NCBI GenBank assembly: GCA_964492485.1
Contig: CAZBKM010000002.1
Location: 186,001 to 250,000 of the forward strand
From: UBA5336 sp964492485
Lineage (GTDB): Bacteria > Pseudomonadota > Alphaproteobacteria > Caulobacterales > Hyphomonadaceae
Length of the DNA: 64,000 nt
Direction: 5' to 3'
Positions 7,581-14,964 of this stretch are shown piece by piece. A program made the position numbers and the translations under genes. The notes beneath the pieces were generated by a model that saw only the letters and a program-made list of their open reading frames with translations, was not told the origin of the DNA and made no database searches. Position 1 is the first letter of the stretch. Every line of letters starts with the position of its first letter.

Positions 7581-9052
7581 GTCCCGGTTGCGCGGCCGAT
7601 CCGCGCCTCCAGCCGCTGCTCGAACCAGAGGATCAGGCGGCGCCAGAGATCGTCGCGGATCACGGCCCCCTCCACATGGCTCTCCAGGTTCGGATTGTCG
7701 TTGATCTCGATGATGAAGACCCCGGCCTCGGTCTCCTTGAGGTCGATCCCGTAAAGTCCGTCCCCGATCAGGCGCGCAGCGCGAAGGGCGAGCTCGACGA
7801 TCCGCTCAGGCACCTCCGACAGCGGGAGCGTCTGGGCGCCACCCTCCCGCATTCGGCCATCCTCGGTCCGGCGCACGATCTGCCAATGGCCGGGCGCCAT
7901 TCGGTAGCGGCAGGCGAACAGTGCCTGACCGTCCAGAATGCCAATCCGCCAATCGAACGTCGTTGGCACATAGGCCTGGGCGACCACCAGGGCGGACTGC
8001 TTCAGCATCCCGACCACGCCGTCCTTCAGCGCGACCGCATCGGTTGCCTTCAGCATGTTGGCCCCGAAGGATCCGTCCGGCATCTTGAGAACCACCGGCA
8101 GGCCCAGGCGCTCGACAACGCCGGCCAGGTCGGTTCGGGCGTCGACGATCTCGGTCCGCGGAATCGGCAGCCCCGCATTCTCCAGCAGCTCCTTCAGATA
8201 GACCTTGTTCGTGCACCGGATCATGGAAGCCGTGTCGTCGATCACCGGCATGCCTTCCTGCTCGGCCCGACGGGCGAAGCGATAGGTGTAATTGTCGATG
8301 CGCGTGGTGGCACGAATGAACAGGGCGTCGAACTCGGCAAGGCTGGGCAGATCACCGGGATCGAGGAGTTCCACTTCCACGCCCATCCGTTCTGCAACAT
8401 CGGCCAGCCGCTTCAGGGCCGCGGCGTTGGAGGGCGGCGTCGGATCGTTCGGATCCACCAGGACCGCCAGCGACCAGCGGGCCGCCGGACGCGCCCGCTG
8501 GGCTGCGGGACGACCGTTGGTGTAGGCCGTCATCGCATCGATGAAGAAGCTGCGCCGCGTGTCCTTGAGCTTGTGAGGCGGTATCGGCCGGATCCATGCG
8601 ATCTCGTGGGGGGCGCGGGCCTCGAAGCCGATTTCGAGAGCGGGCACCCGGAACCAGTCCGAGACTTCCCGCGCCAGCCGCTCATAGGAGGGGATTTCTG
8701 GGCGGGAGAAGGCGACGAGCAGATCCGACACCACGGGAGCCCCGCGCGCACGCGCTTCCCTCAGGCGCAGGTTCAGCTCGGGCAGCGCGTGCGCATAGAG
8801 GCGCTTCTGCGACAGCTCCACCATGGTCTGAACGCTGGGACTGACACGATGGCCACGCGCTTCCGCCAGCAGCGAGGCATAATAGCCCGACGACTGGTAG
8901 GCGTAGGACCGCGACAGGTTCAGCACATATGGACGCCGACCGGCGAACAGGGCCGGGTTGGCGAGATAGTCGGTCACCCCCATGACCTTGTGGCGGGTCT
9001 CGGCCTGACTGAGGTCGCCCGGTGTGTCGACAAGGATCAGCCAGTCGCTCAT
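7577..9052 (-). CDS. RimK-family ATP-grasp amide ligase with RLAN-type N-terminus
   Basis: A 491-residue protein. The N-terminal 180 residues (WLILVDTPGDLSQAETRHKV, LNLSRSYAYQSSGYYASLLAEARGH, SQKRLYAHALPE) match the RimK-like ATP-grasp N-terminal (RLAN) module as I remember it. The C-terminal ATP-grasp has MIRCTNKVYLKELLENAGLP, VLKMPDGSFGANM and the metal-binding end YGIDLKETEAGVFIIEINDNPN. Such enzymes join a carboxylate to an amine with ATP hydrolysis, as in glutamate tailing of proteins or ribosomally independent peptides. It overlaps the GNAT gene upstream and the SET gene downstream by 4 nt each, so the three form one tightly coupled operon. Confidence 0.88.
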   Translation of the reverse strand: MSDWLILVDTPGDLSQAETRHKVMGVTDYLANPALFAGRRPYVLNLSRSYAYQSSGYYASLLAEARGHRVSPSVQTMVELSQKRLYAHALPELNLRLREARARGAPVVSDLLVAFSRPEIPSYERLAREVSDWFRVPALEIGFEARAPHEIAWIRPIPPHKLKDTRRSFFIDAMTAYTNGRPAAQRARPAARWSLAVLVDPNDPTPPSNAAALKRLADVAERMGVEVELLDPGDLPSLAEFDALFIRATTRIDNYTYRFARRAEQEGMPVIDDTASMIRCTNKVYLKELLENAGLPIPRTEIVDARTDLAGVVERLGLPVVLKMPDGSFGANMLKATDAVALKDGVVGMLKQSALVVAQAYVPTTFDWRIGILDGQALFACRYRMAPGHWQIVRRTEDGRMREGGAQTLPLSEVPERIVELALRAARLIGDGLYGIDLKETEAGVFIIEINDNPNLESHVEGAVIRDDLWRRLILWFEQRLEARIGRATGT

Positions 9053-9525
9053 GCCGTCACCGACAGGCTCTGAAGCGGCTTCTCCATGCGGATTGCGGCC
9101 TCGCCATCCCCGTAATAGCCCTCACGCACGCCAATCTGCACATAACCCGCGCGGACGTAGAAACCGATGGCGGCCCGGTTCGTGCGGCGCACCTCGAGAC
9201 GTATCCGGTCAAGCCCGCGCTGCCGACAGACGGCCTCGACGGCAGTCAGCAGCACTGTTCCATGGCCAGCGCCGCGAGAGGTCTGGTCCACCACAAGCGA
9301 ATACAACCGCGCCACTCGGGTCGTGGCGCGAAAGGACACGATGGCGGCGGCGCGCACGCTGCCCCTGTCCTCCAGCACCCAGGCGGTTCCGGGCCGGGCG
9401 ATCCAGGCCCTGAGGCTGCGCCGTGACAGGCGGTCGACCAGGGGAAACTGGCGCTCCAGATCGTTCAGTCGCGCTTCATCGGCAGGCGTCGCGGCCCGCA
9501 CCCGGGTTTGGCTATCTGGCGGCAC
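9049..9525 (-). CDS. GNAT-family N-acetyltransferase
   Basis: A 158-residue acetyl-CoA-dependent acetyltransferase. The GNAT core is visible: VRAATPADEARLNDLE at the N-terminus, LYSLVVDQTSRGAGHGTVLL (the acetyl-CoA Q/RxxGxG/A loop) and RTNRAAIGFYVRAGY. I choose the GTG at 9525 because GGAGGGGCCGAC precedes it; the open frame runs on upstream to 9930 but that part is Arg/Pro-rich and not GNAT-like. It is first of the GNAT-ligase-SET operon and probably modifies the amine end of the ligase substrate or product (inference). The homologue often found with RLAN ligases is fused to a peptidase C39-like domain; that domain is absent here. Confidence 0.82.
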   Translation of the reverse strand: MPPDSQTRVRAATPADEARLNDLERQFPLVDRLSRRSLRAWIARPGTAWVLEDRGSVRAAAIVSFRATTRVARLYSLVVDQTSRGAGHGTVLLTAVEAVCRQRGLDRIRLEVRRTNRAAIGFYVRAGYVQIGVREGYYGDGEAAIRMEKPLQSLSVTA

Positions 9526-9825
9526 GTCGGCCCCTCCGGGAAGGGTGGGGATCACTCGTTTGGGCGCCGACGGAAGAGGACGCAGACATTGTCTTGGGGT
9601 TCCAGCGCGGCCGCCGCGACAAGGCTCACGCCGGTCCGCGAGGCGAAGATCATGCGAGACCGGGTGCTTTGCAAGAGGCCTGACGCAAAACGCCAACGCA
9701 CCCGCGACCCGGCTGGCACGCCAAGCATAGCAGCCACTTTTCTTTTCCGCAAAACGGGACATAGCATTATCGGCCGGGGTCCTCTGGGCCGGACGGCAGG
9801 ATGTCCCTTGGAGTAGAAACGGACC
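9526..9825. other. 300-nt region upstream of the GNAT operon with no supported gene
   Basis: Both strands carry open frames but none has a recognisable domain, ribosome site or family-like composition. This should hold the promoter of the GNAT-ligase-SET operon (minus strand); no clear -35/-10 pair was identified. Confidence 0.4.
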
Positions 9826-9996
9826 ATGGCAGGCCTCAAGAAGGTCGGCCCGGCACGCAAGCCGGGCAAGCGCACGGAGCGCGGCGCGAAAGGCGCCCGC
9901 ACCCGCGGCGAGGATGTACTCAGCTATCATGTGCGCTCACGGCGCGGGGACCGCACCGGGCGTTGGGAGGGATTGGGAGACGACGACATCCTGTAG
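9826..9996 (+). CDS. Small basic hypothetical protein (56 aa)
   Basis: ATG at 9826 to TAG at 9996. The first half is very basic (LKKVGPARKPGKRTERGAKG), the second ends in RWEGLGDDDIL. Third codon positions are strongly G/C as in neighbouring genes, which supports coding. A weak GGAG lies 12 nt upstream. No family recognised; a nucleic-acid-binding role would be a guess from charge alone. Confidence 0.4.
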   Translation: MAGLKKVGPARKPGKRTERGAKGARTRGEDVLSYHVRSRRGDRTGRWEGLGDDDIL

Positions 9997-10087
9997 GCCC
10001 AACCGATCGCCTGTCACGTCCGTTCTTTGGTGGCCCGCTCACGGGGACGGACCATCAGGACAGCCGGTCGGGACGGGAGAGACAGGC

Positions 10088-10132
10088 ATGGATCTTCGGC
10101 TGAAGGGCAAGCGTGCGGTCGTCCAGGGGGCG
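10088..10132 (+). pseudogene. 5' remnant of a short-chain dehydrogenase gene
   Basis: After GGGAGAGACAGGC comes an ATG reading MDLRLKGKRAVVQGA, which is how many SDR proteins begin (MDLxLKGKxAxVTGG). The glycine-rich loop and everything after it are lost: the frame turns into low-complexity Arg/Pro and the DNA becomes the 3' end of the next, opposite-strand gene. This looks like a truncation scar left by a rearrangement. Confidence 0.5.
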
Positions 10133-10139
10133 CCTGGGG

Positions 10140-10173
10140 CTGATCCGGCGGGTGGCTCCGCGAGGCGGATCAG
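10140..10173. terminator. Inverted repeat at the 3' end of the small membrane-protein pair
   Basis: CTGATCCG (10140-10147) pairs with CGGATCAG (10166-10173); the stop codon of the minus-strand gene lies in the right arm. There is no T-run, so a terminator role is only possible. Confidence 0.3.
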
Positions 10174-10775
10174 GCAGCGTTGCCCGCCCCCTCGGTCCGC
10201 GCCTGCGTCGGCGCCACGGCCGCCTCGCGCTTCGCCTCCAGAAAGGCCGTGAACGCCTCGGAGTATTTCTCGGCGGTGTCCTGAAGTACGTAGTCGAAGA
10301 AGCGCGTGCCGGCCCAGACGCGCACCAGAGCGTCCCAGCGGCGCCAAAGCGCGCGGCTCAGCCACAGGTCCCGGCGGGCGATGAACGCCATCTCGAAAAT
10401 GTCGAGAACCCGCCGCGTGCGCCAGTACTGGCGGCGCTCAGGCCCGGTCATGGCCTGCCAGGCGCCAATGCGCTGACGGGCCTGGGCCTCGTCCAGCGCC
10501 TGGCGTCGTGCCGGGTCGAGTGGCAGCCAGACATCTGCCAGCGTCTCGTCCACCGCCTCCTCGGCCAGGATCTCGGAATAGTCCTTCAACAGGTTGCGGA
10601 AGACCTCGAACGTCCGCGCCTTACGCTCCAGAAGCACCTGGTAGATCAGAACACCCAGCGTCGCGACGATGACCAGGTGACCGATCGACTCCCAGGTGGC
10701 GTAGCCCTCCCGCTCGGCCAGGAGCGCAAGCCCCATGATGGCCAGGGCAGCCGCGAATGTGCCCAGCCGCCTCAC
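10170..10775 (-). CDS. Hypothetical membrane-anchored protein (201 aa)
   Basis: Not recognised. Two N-terminal hydrophobic segments (FAAALAIMGLALLAE, then GHLVIVATLGVLIYQVLL) are followed by a long, charged, helical cytoplasmic part rich in Arg, Trp and Tyr (RRQYWRTRRVLDIFEMAFIA, LWRRWDALVRVWAGTRFF). The GTG at 10775 is chosen as start: CAGGAGAGTCGGGGC precedes it and it overlaps the upstream gene stop by 4 nt (GTGA). A longer open frame to 11258 has a non-protein-like N-terminus. It forms a coupled pair with the 90-aa membrane protein. Confidence 0.7.
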   Translation of the reverse strand: MRRLGTFAAALAIMGLALLAEREGYATWESIGHLVIVATLGVLIYQVLLERKARTFEVFRNLLKDYSEILAEEAVDETLADVWLPLDPARRQALDEAQARQRIGAWQAMTGPERRQYWRTRRVLDIFEMAFIARRDLWLSRALWRRWDALVRVWAGTRFFDYVLQDTAEKYSEAFTAFLEAKREAAVAPTQARTEGAGNAA

Positions 10776-11044
10776 GCCCCGACTCTCCTGAGCCGCAGCC
10801 CTGACGGGGTCCCGATCAACGCCAGCACGGCCAGCGTGAGACCCACCGCTCCGACGGGCCAAATGTTCGCCACCAGCACCGAGGCGGGTGGCAGGCTTGT
10901 CAGAAGCGAAGGCCCGCAGACTGTGTGGATCACGGTCATGCTGGAACAGGCCGACAGCACAACAATCAATGAGCCATACCCCCAGAGAAAGATCGGTCGG
11001 AACCACGCCTGGAAAGCCGCGCGAAAGGATTTGTGGTTGCCCAT
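10772..11044 (-). CDS. Small two-helix membrane protein (90 aa)
   Basis: Starts MGNHKSFRAAFQAWFRPIF at the ATG 11044. Two transmembrane stretches are evident (IFLWGYGSLIVVLSAC and ANIWPVGAVGLTLAVLALIG). It has no recognised family. Its end overlaps the next gene by 4 nt, so the two proteins are probably made together and may form one membrane complex. The 228 nt upstream to the divergent gene at 11273 is locally AT-rich, with two near-identical TTGATTTGC(A/G)GG words, and probably carries both promoters. Confidence 0.6.
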   Translation of the reverse strand: MGNHKSFRAAFQAWFRPIFLWGYGSLIVVLSACSSMTVIHTVCGPSLLTSLPPASVLVANIWPVGAVGLTLAVLALIGTPSGLRLRRVGA

Positions 11045-11272
11045 GGCTCCGCCCCACCGACTGACGCCCGGTCGCGAAGCCGCGTCGCAGGCCTGTCCCC
11101 AAGCTCTGCAGTCTATATCGAGATGGCCGGCCAACCCAGTAGAAATGACCATGCCTGCCGACGGGAACAGGTTGAGGCAATTTGCAACTTTGATTTGCAG
11201 GAATTGTCAATGCTTGATTTGCGGGAAAAACCGGCGCCCTATCGCCACTTGAGAACACACGGAGGAAGCAAG

Positions 11273-11551
11273 GTGTCGGCAGGACGAATTGCAGGTGCGG
11301 CCCTGGGCCGGCTGTTCCGGAATCTGAGGAACCCGCAGTTTCTGGCCGCTCAGGCTGCTGAGACGGCGATGAGCATCTATGTGCTCAATCCCCTTGGCCA
11401 GAAAGTCATCGCTTACTTCAAACGCCACGTCTTTGATGGCGAGGCCAAGATTGGCGAAGTCTACGGCGACAATCATGGCAATGAGTATCTGCACGCGAAC
11501 GGCAAGACTTACCGGTACGACTCCGCGTCTGACACCTGGACGACGGCATAG
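11273..11551 (+). CDS. Small hypothetical protein (92 aa)
   Basis: A GTG start with an ideal ribosome site (GGAGGAAGCAAG) gives a product beginning with an amphipathic helical region (GRIAGAALGRLFRNLRNPQFLAAQAAETAM) and ending in a compact polar part, YGDNHGNEYLHANGKTYRYDSASDTW. The in-frame extension back to 11033 lacks such a site. No family recognised. The next small gene starts 13 nt after it. Confidence 0.6.
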   Translation: MSAGRIAGAALGRLFRNLRNPQFLAAQAAETAMSIYVLNPLGQKVIAYFKRHVFDGEAKIGEVYGDNHGNEYLHANGKTYRYDSASDTWTTA

Positions 11552-11564
11552 GGTGACCCTGACC

Positions 11565-11738
11565 ATGACCAAATCGTTCTGGGATGAGGCAAGAGAGGCC
11601 TTCAGGGAGGAGACTGCAAAGGTCGAGACCGACCGTTCCAACGATCTCGTCAAGGACATCGCAGAGGGCGTGATCAAGGGCACGGTCGAGACGGCGGCGC
11701 ATCCCTTTCGGTGGTTGAGAACCCTCACCAAGGGCTAG
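11565..11738 (+). CDS. Small hypothetical protein (57 aa)
   Basis: Begins MTKSFWDEAREAFREETAKV and ends WLRTLTKG; strongly amphipathic and probably all helical, with an acidic first half. It follows the 92-aa gene by 13 nt and is likely co-transcribed. Function unknown. Confidence 0.5.
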   Translation: MTKSFWDEAREAFREETAKVETDRSNDLVKDIAEGVIKGTVETAAHPFRWLRTLTKG

Positions 11739-11940
11739 GGCAAACACGACCTGAGGGCGAGACGCGCTGTCGGGCCCTGGCTCACCGGGCGCTGAGCGAG
11801 GCCCGCATTGCTCTGCCTGGAAAACAGGCGGTCCCGGCGGATTTATGCCGCACTGCAAGGTAACCTATCCGTCCGGGGGATAATGGCCTCATATTTGCGA
11901 TGGCGTGGGGACGCCAGCCCGGAGGCGACCTGGGCAGCAA

Positions 11941-13152
11941 ATGGGGGACCACATGGCGGAGGTGGAGACGCAAACGGTGCCCGCTGGGGACGAGGCGGAA
12001 CCGATTGAACTGACCATATTGATGCCTTGCCTCAACGAGGCGGAAACGCTGGCCACCTGCATCGCAAAGGCACGCGGTTATCTGGCGCGGGCCGGAATTT
12101 CCGGGGAGGTTGTCGTGGCGGACAATGGGTCCACCGACGGGTCCCGCGAGATCGCGGTGCGTGAAGGTGCCCGCCTCGTTCCCGTGGAAACGCGTGGTTA
12201 CGGTGCTGCGCTCATTGGCGGACTCGTGGCGGCGCGCGGCACTTTCGTCATCATGGGCGACGCTGACGACAGTTACGACTTCTCCGATCTGGATGGCTAC
12301 ATGGCCGCGCTGCGCGAGGGTCATGACCTGGTCATGGGAAACCGGTTCAAGGGAGGGATCGCAGCTGGCGCCATGCCGGTCCTGCATCGGCTTCTCGGCA
12401 ATCCGGTTCTGTCCTGGATCGGTCGGGTCTTCTTCCGCATCCCGGTCGGCGACTTCCATTGCGGGCTTCGCGGGTTCAGGCGGACGTCGATCCAGGCCCT
12501 GGGTCTGACCAGTCCGGGTATGGAGTTCGCAAGCGAGATGGTGGTGAAGGCGTCGATCAACGGCCTGTCGCTCGCCGAGGTGCCGACGACCCTGTCACCC
12601 GATGGACGTTCGCGCGCCCCCCATCTGAAAACCTGGCGGGATGGCTGGCGGCATCTGCGCTTTCTCCTGCTGCACAGTCCGAAATGGCTGTTCGCCTATC
12701 CCGGACTTGTGCTCACCCTTCTCGGCCTCATCGGGGCAAGCGCCCTGCTCCTCGGGCCACTTGAGATCGCACCGGGCGTGGTGCTCGACGTCCACACGCT
12801 CACCGCATCCTGCTTCGCCCTGCTGATCGGAACCCAGTTCCTGACCTTTGCGGTTCTGGCACGCAGCTATGCGTCCAGCTTCGCGATCCTGCCACCAACC
12901 CGACGTCTCGAGGGCGTGTTCGCCGTCCTGACGCTGGAACGGCTGCTGCAATTGGCCGTTCTGCTGTTCCTCGCGGGGCTTGGCGGAGCAATCTGGGCCG
13001 TCACGCAATGGGCACTGACGGGCTTCGGGGACATTGAGGGTGACCGGATGCTGCGCTGGTTCATGCTGTCCCTGACCGGGGTGGCCATGGGTATCCAGCT
13101 TGCCGCGTCGGCCTTCCTCGGCTCGTTCATGCGTCTGCGGTCTGCCGGCTGA
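11941..13152 (+). CDS. Family 2 glycosyltransferase with C-terminal membrane segments
   Basis: A 403-residue enzyme resembling polyprenyl-phosphate sugar transferases (dolichol-phosphate mannose synthase type). The GT-A domain shows LTILMPCLNEAETLATCI, VVADNGSTDGS, FVIMGDADDSYDF (the DxD metal site) and VMGNRFKGG, then the FHCGLRGF acceptor-side motif. After about residue 245 come several transmembrane helices (YPGLVLTLLGLIGASALLL and later ones). The start is either 11941 or the ATG four codons later at 11953; neither has a strong ribosome site. The next gene starts 2 nt after its stop, so the pair probably modifies a membrane lipid-linked glycan. Confidence 0.85.
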   Translation: MGDHMAEVETQTVPAGDEAEPIELTILMPCLNEAETLATCIAKARGYLARAGISGEVVVADNGSTDGSREIAVREGARLVPVETRGYGAALIGGLVAARGTFVIMGDADDSYDFSDLDGYMAALREGHDLVMGNRFKGGIAAGAMPVLHRLLGNPVLSWIGRVFFRIPVGDFHCGLRGFRRTSIQALGLTSPGMEFASEMVVKASINGLSLAEVPTTLSPDGRSRAPHLKTWRDGWRHLRFLLLHSPKWLFAYPGLVLTLLGLIGASALLLGPLEIAPGVVLDVHTLTASCFALLIGTQFLTFAVLARSYASSFAILPPTRRLEGVFAVLTLERLLQLAVLLFLAGLGGAIWAVTQWALTGFGDIEGDRMLRWFMLSLTGVAMGIQLAASAFLGSFMRLRSAG

Positions 13153-13154
13153 CC

Positions 13155-14723
13155 ATGGATCGGGGCGCCTCGCCGCTCGGGACGCTGGGCCTCGCGATGG
13201 CGGCCACGGCCATCCTGCTTGTCCCCGCAGCCCTGCACGGTCGACCCTTCCTGTTCTTTGACAGCGAGCACTATTTCCTGATCGGACGCGCCATATGGGC
13301 AGCGCTGCAGGGCCTTCTCGGGCTGGCCCCCGCACTTCCCGATGGGCCCATCTCAGCCGCGGCGGAAGAGACGGCGCGCGCCTTGGACGAAGACGGCGAG
13401 GGCGGCCTTGCCGTCATCGCGGGGGGACGCTCCCCGGTCTACGCCGTGCTGTTGCATGGCCTGACCGTCACCGCGGGCCTGTGGAGCGTGGCCCTGTTTC
13501 AGGCAGGGATCTGCGCCTGGCTGATCGTGCGAACCTGCGATCTTGCCTTCGGCCAGCGCCGGGCGCGTGCGACCCTCGCTGTCATAGCTGGCCTGACCGG
13601 CCTCACCCCCCTCGGTTTTCATGTCGGTTTCCTGATGCCGGACATCTTCGCCGGGATCGGCATTCTGGCCCTTCTGCTTCTGGCCTTCGACGCCCGCGCG
13701 CCACGCGGCGAACGGCTCGTCCATACGGGGCTGGTGGCCTTCAGCCTCACCATGCACACCACGATCCTGCTGCTGGCTGCGGGCGTGTTCGCGCTCCTGC
13801 TCCTGACCCTTGCCTGGCGACCGTTGGCCGAGGCTGTCCTGCCCGGATCGCGCACCCTGAGCGCCCTGGCCCTTGCCGCTGCGCTGGGGGTGCAGGTCGG
13901 CTACCCGCTGGCGGCCGAACATGCCACAGGCAGTCGCCCGGAAGCCCCGCCCTTCCTGACCGCACGTGTCATCGCGGACGGTCCCGGGGCCCGCCACCTG
14001 TCGGAGACCTGTACCGGCCGAGCGTCGCCCCATGCCGCCTGCGCCTTCGCCGACCGTGCCTACGCGGACCACAATGACGTGCTTTGGGGCGCGGCGGGCA
14101 CGACGCCAAACTTTGCAGGCCTTGATCGGTCGACCCAGGCGGCGATTCAGGCGGAGGAACTGACCTTCGTGCGCCAGGTCGTTGCCACGCATCTTGCGGC
14201 GCAGGCCACCGCCAGCGCCGCCAATGCGATGGCCCAGTTCGTGGCCGTCGGGATCGAGGAGCTGCATCAGGGTGCAGCGCGGATGCGGCTGGATCCCGCC
14301 TGGTCCGACAGTGCGATCCTCGACCATGCCCCAGGACTGCGGGCATGCCGCGCCGACCCCTCTGCCTGTCGGCCTGAAACGGCCGCAGGGACCTGGTGGA
14401 ACGGGCTCATCCTTGCAGCAACCCTGACCGGAACGCTGGCCTTCTACGTGCGTCTGGCTGCGTGCTTTCTGCCTGCCGGTCTTCCCGGCCATGCGCCGCG
14501 CCTCCGTCTGCCTGGCGCACTGCCAGCGGGCCCGCGGGGCACGCGGCTCGCCTGCCTGCTTGTCGTCCTGGCCCTGGTGCTGATCGCCAATGCCGCGCTA
14601 TGCGGCATCCTGTCCGGGGTGCATGACCGCTACCAGGCCCGCCTTGCCTGGCTTGCCCCATTGTTGCTCCTGGCGTTTGCGCAGGACCGTCGCGCCGGGG
14701 ATCGAACCACAGGTCGGTTCTGA
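13155..14723 (+). CDS. Polytopic membrane protein, possible GT-C glycosyltransferase
   Basis: A 522-residue protein with about ten hydrophobic segments (for example LGLAMAATAILLVPAAL, FAGIGILALLLLAF, LLAAGVFALLLLTLAW, LACLLVVLALVLIANAAL). The first outside loop has FFDSEHYFLIGRAIW, an acidic pair position where GT-C enzymes keep catalytic acids. A long soluble loop between residues about 255 and 410 contains several Cys. It follows the GT2 gene by 2 nt; the GT2 enzyme could supply a lipid-linked sugar that this protein transfers (inference from fold type). No definite family was recognised. Confidence 0.6.
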   Translation: MDRGASPLGTLGLAMAATAILLVPAALHGRPFLFFDSEHYFLIGRAIWAALQGLLGLAPALPDGPISAAAEETARALDEDGEGGLAVIAGGRSPVYAVLLHGLTVTAGLWSVALFQAGICAWLIVRTCDLAFGQRRARATLAVIAGLTGLTPLGFHVGFLMPDIFAGIGILALLLLAFDARAPRGERLVHTGLVAFSLTMHTTILLLAAGVFALLLLTLAWRPLAEAVLPGSRTLSALALAAALGVQVGYPLAAEHATGSRPEAPPFLTARVIADGPGARHLSETCTGRASPHAACAFADRAYADHNDVLWGAAGTTPNFAGLDRSTQAAIQAEELTFVRQVVATHLAAQATASAANAMAQFVAVGIEELHQGAARMRLDPAWSDSAILDHAPGLRACRADPSACRPETAAGTWWNGLILAATLTGTLAFYVRLAACFLPAGLPGHAPRLRLPGALPAGPRGTRLACLLVVLALVLIANAALCGILSGVHDRYQARLAWLAPLLLLAFAQDRRAGDRTTGRF

Positions 14724-14803
14724 GCGACGCTGACCAAGCACGATCGTCAGCGACAACGTCCTATGTCGCGAGCAAATGGGATAAGAGGCGCGCAGATCTT
14801 TGT

Positions 14804-14827
14804 CGCGCTGTCGAGCTCGACGGCGCG
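14804..14827. repeat. 24-nt near-perfect palindrome
   Basis: CGCGCTGTCGAGCTCGACGGCGCG is self-complementary except for one T/G pair either side of the GTCGAGCTCGAC centre. It lies in the non-coding DNA downstream of the IS110 transposase. It could be part of the element end, a hairpin in its RNA, or an unrelated operator. Confidence 0.6.
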
Positions 14828-14964
14828 TCATTTATTACATCCCCAGGCGGCTTCTGCAGTCAAGGAAGCAGTTCTTCCATAGCAAACACAGGGTCCGCGC
14901 ATTGCGCGGCCCTCACCGTCCTCAAGACGAGATCCGGCTCCCAGGCAGAAGACCCGAACATTAT

